A stretch of 64,000 nucleotides of DNA, from contig JADJWJ010000007.1 in the NCBI GenBank assembly GCA_016716425.1, positions 62,001-126,000 on the forward strand, given 5' to 3'. Positions 51,371 to 59,939 of the stretch are shown piece after piece (position 1 is the stretch's first letter; every line of letters begins with the position of its first letter). This stretch comes from Betaproteobacteria bacterium. Lineage in GTDB: Bacteria > Pseudomonadota > Gammaproteobacteria > Burkholderiales > Casimicrobiaceae. The notes below the pieces were generated by a model, which was not told where the DNA came from, did not search any database, and was given only the letters and a program-made list of their open reading frames with translations. The position numbers and the translations under genes are program-made.

Positions 51371-52524
51371 ATGAAGACGCGCCACCCGCCCACGAGGGCG
51401 AGTCCCGCTGCCCGACCGTGCACCGGGCGCGGCAGAGCGCGGCCGGGGTGCCACGTTCAACCCCGGCAACCGGTTCCGCCGCGAAGAGCGCGAGGCGGTC
51501 GACGACGGCTGGGCGCCCTCGGTCGACGACGATGCCGACGCACCGCCGAAGCTCAAGACCATCGTCACCATCCAGCGCGCACGGACGATCATCGCGCGCA
51601 ACGACTCGCCCGACATCCCGTTCACGCAGTCGATCAACCCCTACCAGGGCTGCGAGCACGGCTGCGTCTACTGCTACGCGCGGCCGTCGCACGCGTACCT
51701 CGACCTGTCGCCGGGCCTCGACTTCGAGAGCCGGCTGTTCGCGAAGCCCGACGCCGCCGCGCTGCTGCGCGCGGAGCTCGGCAAGCCCCGCTACGTCTGC
51801 GACCCGATCGCGCTCGGCAGCAACACCGACCCGTACCAGCCGATCGAGCGCGAGTGGCGGGTCACGCGGCAGATCCTCGAGGTGCTCGCCGAGCACCAGC
51901 ACCCGTTCACAATCGTCACCAAGTCGGCGCTGGTCGAGCGCGACGTCGACCTGATCGCGCCGATGGCCGCGAAGAACATGGCGCGCGTCTACGTGTCGAT
52001 CACCACCCTCGACCGCGACCTCGCGCGCACGCTGGAGCCGCGCGCGCCGGCCCCGCCGCGGAGGCTGCAGGCGATCCGCACGCTCGCCGACGCGGGCATC
52101 CCGGTCGGCGTGCTGACCGCACCGGTGATCCCCGCGCTGAACGACCGCGATCTGGAGGCGATCCTCGAGGCCGCGGCCGCGCACGGCGCGACTTCCGCCG
52201 GCTGGATCCTGCTGCGGCTGCCGCACGAGATCGCGCCGCTCTTCCGCGCGTGGCTCGACGCGCACGTGCCGCTGCGCGCCGCGCACGTGATGAGCCTCGT
52301 CCGCCAGTTGCGCGGCGGCCGCGACAACGACCCGCGGTTCGGTGCGCGGATGCGCGGGTCGGGCATCTATTACGAGCTGATCGAGCAGCGCTTCGCGCTG
52401 GCGTGCAAGCGTCTTGGCCTCGGCCGCGACCGGACCGCGTCGCTCGACACGTCGCGGTTCCGGCCACCGCGCGCGCGGGCACGGCCCGCGCGGCCTTGGC
52501 CCTCCCGAACCCGATGCAGACTGA
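51371..52524 (+). CDS. PA0069-family radical SAM protein (frame disturbed at both ends)
   Basis: Roughly 380 residues related to spore-photoproduct-lyase-like radical SAM enzymes of the PA0069 family. The body, from about 51441, reads RGRGATFNPGNRFRREERE, then the 4Fe-4S site CEHGCVYCYARPSHAYLDL, CDPIALGSNTDPYQP and VYVSITTLDRDLARTLEPRA. That frame has no ATG, GTG or TTG after the stop at 51372. The natural start, ATG 51371, is in another frame, which points to one extra base near 51425-51440. At the 3' end the frame runs without stop into the next gene, and a shift near 52460 would end it at TGA 52522-52524. The ends are therefore estimates. Confidence 0.7.
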
Positions 52525-52581
52525 CGGCCGGCCCGTGCCGCCGGCGATCCCGGCGCGCGCACTGCGCAATCGGAGGAGACC

Positions 52582-53022
52582 ATGAAATCGACGAACCACG
52601 TCGCCGTCGTCGTCGCCGCCATCGCGTTCTTCGCGCTCGGCGCGGTCTGGTACAACGTGTTCTCCAGCCGTGGCTCGACGGCATCGGCAAGACCGTCGAG
52701 CAGCTCGCGAAGGACGGCGGCGGCACGCCGATGGCGTTCGCGGTCGGCTTTCTCGCGATCCTCGTCATGTGCTACACGCTCGCGTGGATCGTCCAGCGCG
52801 GCATGGAGCCCACGGTCGGCAGCGGCGCGCTGACCGGCGCGACCGTCGCGTTCGGCATCGTCGGCGCGACGCTGGCGCTCAACTACGGATTCGAGGTCCG
52901 CGGCCTGACGCTGTGGCTCATCAACGCCGGCTACGTGCTGGTCGGGCTCGTGCTGGCGGGTGCCATCATCGGCGGCTGGAAGCCGCGCCGGAAGGCGCGT
53001 GCGCATCCCGCGAGCGCCTTAG
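52582..53022 (+). CDS. DUF1761-family membrane protein (frameshifted)
   Basis: It starts at ATG 52582 after GGAGG, with STNHVAVVVAAIAFFALGAVW (first helix). At 52670/52671 (ccagccg|tggctcg) a base is missing, and the remainder, WLDGIGKTVEQLAKDGGGTP, continues in a second frame with three more helices (AFAVGFLAILVMCYTLAWIV, then AFGIVGATLALNYGF). This order is that of DUF1761 proteins, which have four helices and about 135-140 residues. The second frame then stays open to 53192, over the next gene, so the true end is probably near 53022 with a further indel. Function unknown. Confidence 0.65.
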
Positions 53023-53059
53023 CGCCTGCGCGACGTCGGAGCGACACGCGGCCTTCGCC

Positions 53060-54184
53060 ATGTCCGAGTACGCCGTCCGCTGGGTCTTCAGGCTCGACGC
53101 CGACTGTGACTACGACGTCCGCCGGCACTTGCCACCGGACTGGAACGAGGAGGCCACCTTCGTGGACGCGGGCGGGAAGCCGCGACTCGTGATCCGCGCG
53201 AATGGCGCCGCGCGCGTGCTGGCCGGCTACGCGTGGGACGGGTGCACGCCCAAGGTCGTCGTGTGCGACGTCGTCCTCGGCACGCCGGACGGCGCGACGC
53301 ACGCGCTCACGGGCAAGCCCAAGGCGTACTACGCGTCGCTGCTGCACGACGCGCTGTACCAGTTCCTCGACGCGGACCTGCCGATGTCCCGCAAGGACGC
53401 GGACCAGGTCTTCCTCGAGCTGCTGACGCGCGAAAGCTTCGCGCCGCGCGGCGTCTACTACGCGGCCGTGCGCGCGTTCGGCGGCCTGTCCCGCCTGTTC
53501 ACGCGGTGGAAGCGCGGATATCGCGGCGCCGCGGCGCTGCCGGTCGCCGGCCCCGTCGTCGCCAACGGCGCCGTGATCGCCGTGCGACCGGACGTCCTGC
53601 CGCCGTCGCCGCGCGCGGCCGTCGAGTGGTACCTGCGCGCCAAGGACGAGAACCGCCCGTGGAAGATGGAGCGTGCGTTCGCGCCGGACGCCGTGCTGGA
53701 GGTGGTCGCCGCCGAGGGCACGATCGCGTTTCCGCCGGTCACCCGCGGGCGTGACGGCATCGCCGACGTCCTCGTGCGCCGCTTCGCAATGCCGTACGAG
53801 AACGTCCGCACGTTCTGCCTCGCCGGTGCACCGCCCGACGATGCGCCGGAACTCTCCTGCGACTGGCTCGTGGGCATGTCCGAGAAGGAGACGCGGCGCG
53901 TGCGCGTAGGCTGCGGCCCGTTACGTCACCGGCGCTCGGAGCACTGCGAGGGCGCGACCCGACCGCCTGGCACCGATCACGAGTTCGCGCCGACGGTGTC
54001 GATCGAGCCCGGACTTCCTCGCGCCGGTGATGGCGTGGCTGTCGCCGCTGCCGTATCCCATGGTGCCCGGCGGACGCGGCGCTCGCCGGCATGCCCGCGC
54101 GGCGCACTCGACCCCGTGCGCGCGTGCCTCGCGACCCCTCACTTCGCCGGAGGCGCCCATGCTGGAGTTGAGACCGAACTGTGA
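53060..54184 (+). CDS. DUF1353 domain joined to a SnoaL-like domain
   Basis: Residues 1 to about 165 form a DUF1353 domain (GYAWDGCTPKVVVCD, YASLLHDALYQFLDADLPMS), a fold linked to peptidase-like or phage-tail-associated proteins. Residues 185-290 look like a SnoaL/NTF2-like domain (WYLRAKDENRPWKMERAF, GMSEKETRRVRVGCG). After about residue 290 (near 53925) the translation turns to low-complexity Arg/Ala sequence up to the TGA at 54184, inside the next gene. Another indel near 53925, or a much earlier true stop, is likely. ATG 53060 is chosen because MSEYAVRWVF begins the conserved domain. From about 53935 to 54158 I see no other feature. Confidence 0.6.
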   Translation: MSEYAVRWVFRLDADCDYDVRRHLPPDWNEEATFVDAGGKPRLVIRANGAARVLAGYAWDGCTPKVVVCDVVLGTPDGATHALTGKPKAYYASLLHDALYQFLDADLPMSRKDADQVFLELLTRESFAPRGVYYAAVRAFGGLSRLFTRWKRGYRGAAALPVAGPVVANGAVIAVRPDVLPPSPRAAVEWYLRAKDENRPWKMERAFAPDAVLEVVAAEGTIAFPPVTRGRDGIADVLVRRFAMPYENVRTFCLAGAPPDDAPELSCDWLVGMSEKETRRVRVGCGPLRHRRSEHCEGATRPPGTDHEFAPTVSIEPGLPRAGDGVAVAAAVSHGARRTRRSPACPRGALDPVRACLATPHFAGGAHAGVETEL

Positions 54185-54530
54185 AAACTGCAACAAGCCG
54201 CTGCCGCCGGCCGCCACCGACGCGCGGATCTGCTCGTACGAGTGCACGTTCTGCGCCGACTGCGTCGAGCGCGTGCTGCTCGACGTGTGCCCGAACTGCG
54301 GCGGCGGCTTCGCGCCCCGGCCGATCCGGCCGGCGACGGACCGGAAGGGCGGCAATTTCCTCGGCAAGGATCCGGCGAGCACCACGGTGCGTCACCGGCC
54401 CCTCGACGGCGCCGCGCACGCTCGGTTCGCGTCGGCGCTGAAGTCGATCCCGCCCGCGCTGCGGGCTTCGACCCCCCCCGGTCGCTGCGCTGGACGGGGT
54501 GGTCCGACCCGGCATCCGATGTCATCGTAG
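54159..54530 (+). CDS. DUF1272-family zinc-binding protein
   Basis: A 123-residue protein whose first 70 residues are a DUF1272 domain: MLELRPNCENCNKPLPP, ARICSYECTFCADCVE, then VCPNCGGGFAPRPIRP. The Cys pairs form a small treble-clef or ribbon-like zinc site. The last 45 residues are non-conserved. GGAGG lies five bases before ATG 54159. Function unknown, and it is commonly found as a single short gene. Confidence 0.85.
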   Translation: MLELRPNCENCNKPLPPAATDARICSYECTFCADCVERVLLDVCPNCGGGFAPRPIRPATDRKGGNFLGKDPASTTVRHRPLDGAAHARFASALKSIPPALRASTPPGRCAGRGGPTRHPMSS

Positions 54531-54546
54531 AACAGGAAGTGCCGTC

Positions 54547-54936
54547 ATGACCACCCGCGGCTTCGTCGCCACCCACGCGCGCGACGCGCGCTTCGAGCGC
54601 GGGCTGCGCTCGTTCTTCGAGTACCGCGACCTCGGCATCCGGGTGGCCACCGAAGGGCGCGTCGTCGCCCACGTGATCCGCGCGGTGCCGGGCGCGCACT
54701 TCGCCGGCGCACCGCACCGGCACGACACCACGTTCCAGCTGGTCTACGTGCTCAAGGGCTGGATCGAGTTCGAGTACGAGGGACAGGGTGTGGTCCGCCT
54801 CGAGGCGGGCTCGTGCGTGCACCAGCCGCCGTCGATCCGCCATCGCGAGGTCGCGCACAGCGACGACGTGGAGATGCTCGAGATCGTGATGCCGGCGGAC
54901 TTCCGGACCGAGGAAGTCGCGTCCGTCGCGCCCTGA
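54547..54936 (+). CDS. Cupin-domain protein
   Basis: A 129-residue single-domain cupin. Motif 1 is GAPHRHDTTFQLVYVLKGWI (metal-binding His residues and Glu region) and motif 2 is LEAGSCVHQPPSIRH. It is small and cytoplasmic. It may be a sugar-acid or polyketide-type isomerase or a storage-like binding protein, and its substrate is unknown. It starts 16 bases after the DUF1272 stop. Confidence 0.82.
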   Translation: MTTRGFVATHARDARFERGLRSFFEYRDLGIRVATEGRVVAHVIRAVPGAHFAGAPHRHDTTFQLVYVLKGWIEFEYEGQGVVRLEAGSCVHQPPSIRHREVAHSDDVEMLEIVMPADFRTEEVASVAP

Positions 54937-55090
54937 GCGCGGACAGGGAGCGGCACGCACAGCGCATCCTGGGCCGACGCGTTGACGGCGATCAAGCACA
55001 GGGCAACAGGTCGCCTCGGCCGGTCGGGTACACTTCGCATTGCGCAGTGCAGCAATCGCGCCCGTTCACCGACTCCCGATGCGAGGCAGC

Positions 55091-56170
55091 ATGGCCACCC
55101 CCAGGAAGAAACCCGTCGCGCGCGCGAAGCCGGTCAAGCGCGCCAAGCGTGCCAGTCGCAAGCCGGTGCTCGTCGACTTCGCGCTGCAGGGCGGCGGCGC
55201 GCACGGCGCGTTCGCATGGGGCGTGCTCGACCGCGCGCTGGAAGAGCCGCGGATGCAGATCGAGGGCATCTCCGGCACCTCGGCGGGCGCGATGAACGCC
55301 GCCGTGCTCGCCGACGGCTACACCGAAGGCGGCGCGGACGGCGCGCGCGCCGCGCTCGAACGCTTCTGGAAGCGGGTGTCGGACGCGGCGGCGATGAGCC
55401 CGTTCCGCCGCGGCCCGCTCGACGTGCTGATGGGCCGCTGGACGCTCGACACGTCGCCGACGTTCATCGCGATGGACCTGGCATCGCGCCTCTTCTCGCC
55501 GTACGACCTCGGCATGGCCGCGCTCAATCCGCTGCGCGACATCCTCGCGCAGTCCGTCGACTTCGCACGGCTGCAGCGCTCGCCGATCAAGGTCTATGTG
55601 ACTGCGACCAACGTGCACACGGGCAAGGGCCGCGTCTTCCGCAACGCCGAGCTGTCCGTCGACGCGCTGCTCGCGTCGGCCTGCCTGCCGACGATGTTCC
55701 AGGCGATCGAGATCGACGGCGAGCCGTACTGGGACGGCGGCTACTCGGGCAACCCGACGATCACGCCGCTGGTGCTCGAATGCAACGCGAGCGACACGAT
55801 CCTCGTCCAGATCAACCCGGTCGAGCGCCCCGGCACGCCGAAGTCGGCGCGCGACATCCTGAACCGCCTGAACGAGATCTCGTTCAATGCGCCGCTCCTG
55901 AAGGAGCTCGGCATGATCGCGCTGCTGCGGCAGGCGACCGACCCCGGCCGTGGCGAGGGCCGGCAGTGGGCGCGCATGCGCATCCACCGTATCGCGAGCG
56001 AGGGGATGCTGGACCTGGGCTACTCGTCGAAGCTGAACGCCGAATGGGCGTTCTTCCGCATGCTGCGCGACGAGGGCCGCAGGTGCGCCGACGAGTTCAT
56101 CGCCGCGCACGGCCCCGACCTCGGCAAGCGCTCCACGCTCGACCTCGACACGATGCTGCCCGCGGTCTGA
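55091..56170 (+). CDS. Patatin-like phospholipase
   Basis: A 359-residue acyl hydrolase with a Ser-Asp dyad. The oxyanion loop is LQGGGAHGAFAWG (near residues 33-45), the nucleophile is in ISGTSAGAMNAAVLADG (near residues 59-75) and the Asp is in YWDGGYSGNPT (near residue 217). A Lys/Arg-rich 30-residue N terminus (RKKPVARAKPVKRAKRA) may bind membranes or nucleic acid. The start ATG 55091 follows GAGG. It is related to RssA-type patatins, and the target lipid is unknown. Confidence 0.88.
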   Translation: MATPRKKPVARAKPVKRAKRASRKPVLVDFALQGGGAHGAFAWGVLDRALEEPRMQIEGISGTSAGAMNAAVLADGYTEGGADGARAALERFWKRVSDAAAMSPFRRGPLDVLMGRWTLDTSPTFIAMDLASRLFSPYDLGMAALNPLRDILAQSVDFARLQRSPIKVYVTATNVHTGKGRVFRNAELSVDALLASACLPTMFQAIEIDGEPYWDGGYSGNPTITPLVLECNASDTILVQINPVERPGTPKSARDILNRLNEISFNAPLLKELGMIALLRQATDPGRGEGRQWARMRIHRIASEGMLDLGYSSKLNAEWAFFRMLRDEGRRCADEFIAAHGPDLGKRSTLDLDTMLPAV

Positions 56171-56201
56171 CCGCGCGCGCGACGGCGCATACCATCGCGC
56201 G

Positions 56202-56738
56202 ATGCGTCGCGTCCGCCGCCCCCTGCTCGTCGCCGCGCTGCTTGCCGCCGCAACCGCCGCGTACGCGCAGTCGCTCCCCGCGGAGTTCGGCTGGTTCGCC
56301 ACCCTCGCCGGGTCGTGCTGGACCGGGAAGTTCCCGGACGGCGCGACCGAGCACACGCCGCGCTACACGACGCAGTTCGGCAGGCTCCTGCGCGGCACCG
56401 CAACGCTCGCGGCGACGAAGGACGGCCGCCGCGAGGTGCGGTTCGAGGGCGACTCGGTGTTCGCGTGGGACGGCAGCGCGATGCGCATCGCGTACACGAT
56501 CTGGGGCTCCGACGGCAGCCTGCGCACGCTGGCCGCGCACTACGACGGCGACGAGCTCGTGTTCCCGGTGCCGGACCGCACGAGGCCGGCGAACGTCGCG
56601 TTCCGTTCAGTGTGGCGCCGCGTCGACGATGCGTCGTTCGAGGTGCGGCGCGAGCGCCCGCACGGGGACGGCTGGAACCGTGAGCGGACGGTCGTCTACC
56701 GGAAGGCGCCGCCAGTCGCGGGCGTTCCGGGCAACTGA
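56202..56738 (+). CDS. Exported protein of unknown function
   Basis: A 178-residue protein with signal peptide (RRPLLVAALLAAATAAYAQS) and a beta-rich mature domain (WFATLAGSCWTGKFPDG, VFAWDGSAMRIAYTIWGSDG). It resembles lipocalin-like DUF1579-type proteins. It is not assignable with certainty. It lies 31 bases after the patatin gene and could be co-transcribed. Confidence 0.7.
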   Translation: MRRVRRPLLVAALLAAATAAYAQSLPAEFGWFATLAGSCWTGKFPDGATEHTPRYTTQFGRLLRGTATLAATKDGRREVRFEGDSVFAWDGSAMRIAYTIWGSDGSLRTLAAHYDGDELVFPVPDRTRPANVAFRSVWRRVDDASFEVRRERPHGDGWNRERTVVYRKAPPVAGVPGN

Positions 56739-56829
56739 CGGCGCGACGTCGTGCCGATTGCGCGGCCCCACGCGGGCGCGCTATCGTAGCGCCGCCGCGC
56801 ATCCAGCCGCATCCGGAGTGCCCCGACCC

Positions 56830-57198
56830 ATGAGCCGCATCCTGTCGACCATCGGCATCCTCGCGACACTCGCGTACGTCGCCTTCCTCGCCTGGGCGTT
56901 CGGCGGCCGCCTCGCGGAGCTGCGCTCGCTCGAGCCCAACCACATCGGCGACTTCCTCGCCGGCGCGTTCGGCCCGCTCGCGATCCTGTGGCTGATCCTC
57001 GGCTTCTTCCAGCAGGGCATGGAGCTGCGAGAGAACTCGCGCGCGCTCGACCTGCAGGCAGCGGAACTCAAGAGTGCCACGCGCGAGCAGCGCGAGCTCC
57101 TGCAGATCCTGCGCGGGCAACTCGAGGCCACGCGCGCGGAGGTCGCGATCGCGAGCCGGATCGCCAGCGCCGAAGCGCAACGCACGGACGCGTCGTAG
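56830..57198 (+). CDS. Small membrane protein with coiled coil
   Basis: A 122-residue protein with two hydrophobic helices (ILSTIGILATLAYVAFLAWA and FLAGAFGPLAILWLILGFF). A C-terminal amphipathic helix follows, with heptad-like spacing (LQAAELKSATREQRELLQIL), so probably a dimeric inner-membrane protein with a cytoplasmic coiled coil. No family is recognised with confidence. Confidence 0.7.
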   Translation: MSRILSTIGILATLAYVAFLAWAFGGRLAELRSLEPNHIGDFLAGAFGPLAILWLILGFFQQGMELRENSRALDLQAAELKSATREQRELLQILRGQLEATRAEVAIASRIASAEAQRTDAS

Positions 57199-57240
57199 CC
57201 GCTGTTCGCGATCGCAAGGTACTCGCGAAAGGAGTCCCGC

Positions 57241-58330
57241 ATGGCACGCATGTCCTCGCCGCGGATCGACCGCGTCGGCGTCCGCGCGATCCGCCTGCCG
57301 ATGCGCGAGCCGCACCAGACGGCGAGCGGCGTGATCACCGAGTCCCCGCTGGTGCTGACCGACGTCGTGTGCGACGACGGCACCATCGGCCACAGTCTGG
57401 TGTTCGCCTACACGCCGATGGCGTTGCAGCCGACGGCGGAGCTGGTGCGCAACCTCGAACCGCTGGTGAAGGGCGACCCGCTCGCGCCCGACGGACACCG
57501 AGCAAAAGCTCGCGCGCCGGTTTCGCCTGCTCGGCCCGCAGGGGCTGGTCGGCATGGCGCTGGCCGCCATCGACATGGCGCTGTGGGACGCGCAGGCGCG
57601 GCTCCTCGGCGTCTCGCTCGCGCAACTTCTCGGCGGCACGGCGAAGCCCGTGCCGGCGTACGGGGCCGTCGGCTACGACGGCGAGGCGAAGTCCGCGCGC
57701 GTGGCCGAGGGCTGGGCGAGGCGCGGCTTCACCGGCGTGAAGGCCAAGATCGGCTATCCGTCCATCGCCGAGGACGTCGCGGTGATCCGCGCGATGCGCG
57801 CGGCAGTCGGCCCGGACGTCGCGATCATGGTCGACTACAACCAGAGCCTCACGCCGGAGGAGGCCGTGCAACGGATGCGCGTGCTCGACGGCGAGGGCCT
57901 GGCGTGGGTCGAGGAGCCCACGCTCGCCAACGACTTCGCGGGGCACGCGCGGGTCGCGCGCGAGGCGGCGACACCCATCCAGGCCGGCGAGAACTGGTGG
58001 GGCCCGATCGAGCTGCAGCACGCGCTCGACGTGCACGCATCGGACTACGTGATGCCCGACGTCATGAAGATCGGCGGCGTCACGGGCTGGCTGCGCGCGA
58101 CGTCCGTCGCGGCGACGCGCGGCGTGCGCATCTCCAACCACCTGTGGCCCGAGGTCAGCGCGCAGCTTCTCTCGGTCACGCCGAACGCGCACTGGCTGGA
58201 ATACGTCGACTGGTGGAGCGACGCGCTGCGTGAGCCGCTTTCGATCCGCGCCGGCATGACCGACGCGGGCGGCGTCACCGGCTCGGGTATCGAGTGGAAC
58301 GAGGCCGCGATCGCGCCGTTCGTCCGCTGA
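57241..58330 (+). CDS. Mandelate racemase-family enzyme (single-base frameshift)
   Basis: About 362 residues in two frames. The first encodes the capping domain (PHQTASGVITESPLVLTDVV, SLVFAYTPMALQP). Near 57490 (cccgacggacacc) an extra base shifts to the frame with LARRFRLLGPQGLVGMALA and the barrel. The whole mandelate racemase set is present: KxK in GVKAKIGYPS, Asp in IMVDYNQSLTPEE, Glu in WVEEPTLANDF, Glu in QAGENWWGP, Asp in MPDVMKIGGVTGW, His in ISNHLWPEV and Glu in REPLSIRAG. It is the closest in pattern to MdlA, so racemisation of an aromatic 2-hydroxy acid is possible. No mandelate genes adjoin. The shift is probably a sequence error. Confidence 0.82.
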
Positions 58331-58374
58331 CGTGGCGGCGGTTGCCGGGGATCTTCACGCACGAAAGGGAGGCG

Positions 58375-59229
58375 ATGGGCAGAACCGCGACGACGTGGCA
58401 GCTGATGAAGGACTCGTGGGGCGTGCTGATGCGCGACAAGGAACTGCTCGCGTTTCCGCTGGCATCGGGTGTGGCGTGCCTGCTGGTGCTGGTCATGTTC
58501 GCGGTGCCGGTGCTGGGCGTGGGCGTGGCCGGCGCGAGCGGCGCGCTGCGCGGCGGCGGCGGCGAGCTCGCGGGCTACGCGCTGCTGTTCTGCTGGTACC
58601 TCGCCAACTTCTTCGTCGTGTTCTACTTCAACGCGGCGCTCGTGGACTTCGTGCTGACGCGGATCGCCGGCGAGGAACCGACGCTGCGCGGCAGCCTGCG
58701 CGCGGCGGCGGCGTGCCTGCCGCAGATCGCGGCGTGGGCCTTCCTGTCGGCGACGGTGGGCGTCGTCCTCAACGCGCTGCAGTCGCGCGCGGGGTTCGTC
58801 GGCCGGCTCGTCGTTTCGCTCATCGGGTTCGCGTGGGCGCTCGTCACCTACTTCGTCGTGCCCGTGATCGTCGTCGAGCGCAAGGGCGCCCTCGAGGCCG
58901 TAGGCGAATCGAAGGAACTGCTGGGAAGGACGTGGGGCAGGCAGATCGTGAGCGGGCTCGCCTACGGACTCATCTGGTTCCTGCTGGCGCTGCCCGCCAT
59001 CGCCGCGATCTTCGTCGCCATCGTCGGCGCAATCGCGTCGCACGGCCAGAGTGCGGGAGGCTGGGGCTCGCTGGCCGTGCTCGCCGTCGTGTACCTGATC
59101 GCGCTCGGCATCGTGCTGTCCGCGCTGCGCTCGATCTTCGGCGCCGTGCTTTACCGCTTCGCGAAGACCGGTCACGCGCCGTACGGCTTCGCCGAGAGCG
59201 ACCTGCGCGCCGCGATGCGGCCGGCCTGA
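58375..59229 (+). CDS. DUF6159-like integral membrane protein
   Basis: A 284-residue inner-membrane protein with about six hydrophobic segments. The N-terminal amphipathic stretch QLMKDSWGVLMRDKELLAF precedes the first helix (PLASGVACLLVLVMFAVPVL). The end contains LGIVLSALRSIFGAVLYRFA. The layout matches a family of unknown function (DUF6159). GGGAGG stands four bases before ATG 58375. It follows the mandelate racemase-like gene by 44 bases. Confidence 0.78.
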   Translation: MGRTATTWQLMKDSWGVLMRDKELLAFPLASGVACLLVLVMFAVPVLGVGVAGASGALRGGGGELAGYALLFCWYLANFFVVFYFNAALVDFVLTRIAGEEPTLRGSLRAAAACLPQIAAWAFLSATVGVVLNALQSRAGFVGRLVVSLIGFAWALVTYFVVPVIVVERKGALEAVGESKELLGRTWGRQIVSGLAYGLIWFLLALPAIAAIFVAIVGAIASHGQSAGGWGSLAVLAVVYLIALGIVLSALRSIFGAVLYRFAKTGHAPYGFAESDLRAAMRPA

Positions 59230-59240
59230 AGGCGCAGCGG

Positions 59241-59882
59241 TCAGGCCAGCGGCGCCTCGAGCAGGCAGCCGAACTCGCGCGCAAAGTCGATCGACACGCG
59301 CGCGTGAACGGCACCCTGCCGGTCGAAAAAGCGCTGCGTGCCGGCGAGTGCAAACACGCCTTCGTGCCAGACGTTCGGGTGGATGTAGAGCCCCCGCGTG
59401 CCGTCGAAACGGAAGCAGACGAACTGCTCGGGCTCGACGTCGTCGCCCGGAAGCGCAAGCGGCACGAGGAACGGCGCGTGGTCGAGCGGGAAGAAGAGCT
59501 GCCCGCCGTCCGGGTGATAGTTGCAGTGCCACAGCAGCATCCGCTCGGGCGGGCGCCGGTGCGTCTCGTCGGCGCGCGACGGCTCGTCGGCGTACGCGAG
59601 GATGTAGTGGCCGGCGACCGCCTCGTTGCGCCCGTACAGCACGTCGCCGCGCCACTCGCTGACGAACACGCCCTGCGTCGTGCCGCCCTCGTCGCCCGAG
59701 TCCTCGTCGACCGGGCGCCAGCCTTGCGCGGGCCAGCGCACGATCTCGATCCGGTGGCCGTACGGCTCGTCGATGAGAAGCCCATAGCCGGCGAGCGCCG
59801 CGTCGGTCGCGGCGACGACCGGCATGCGGACGCGGCGCAGCCCGTCCGGAAGGCCGGGGTTGAGGTAGTCGGGGGCCGGCAT
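59241..59882 (-). CDS. Ureidoglycolate lyase-family (AllA-like) protein
   Basis: A 213-residue cupin-type protein. ALPGDDVEPEQFVCFRFDGT and RGLYIHPNVWHEGVFAL match the ureidoglycolate lyase family, including the WHEG/WHHP-like metal loop. The family splits ureidoglycolate to glyoxylate and urea, but members also occur in sugar-acid clusters with other roles. It lies directly downstream of the IlvD-type dehydratase gene on the same strand, separated by an inverted repeat, and converges on the DUF6159 gene. A sugar-acid role fits the setting better than purine breakdown. Confidence 0.75.
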   Translation of the reverse strand: MPAPDYLNPGLPDGLRRVRMPVVAATDAALAGYGLLIDEPYGHRIEIVRWPAQGWRPVDEDSGDEGGTTQGVFVSEWRGDVLYGRNEAVAGHYILAYADEPSRADETHRRPPERMLLWHCNYHPDGGQLFFPLDHAPFLVPLALPGDDVEPEQFVCFRFDGTRGLYIHPNVWHEGVFALAGTQRFFDRQGAVHARVSIDFAREFGCLLEAPLA

Positions 59883-59883
59883 A

Positions 59884-59939
59884 AGGGTCAGACCCCGATT
59901 TCCCGAAGCCGATCAGCCACTTGCAGAGGGTCTGACCCT
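59884..59939. repeat. Inverted repeat agggtcagaccc/gggtctgaccct
   Basis: Two 12-base perfect arms (59884-59895 and 59928-59939) enclose 32 bases, and within the right arm gagggt/accctc forms a smaller hairpin. Beyond it agtggctg pairs with cagccact, so alternative stems exist. The gggtcagaccc unit is a widespread intergenic element. It probably attenuates or ends the dehydratase message before the AllA-like gene. Confidence 0.7.

Noticed and set aside
53921..54385. A minus-strand gene opposite the DUF1353/DUF1272 junction
   Set aside because: Most of it is antisense to the DUF1272 gene, it has no recognisable domain, and its remaining part is low complexity.
59241..59882. Calling the AllA-like protein a purine-degradation enzyme
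   Set aside because: No allantoin or ureide genes are near. The neighbours are sugar-acid dehydratases, so only the family is named.
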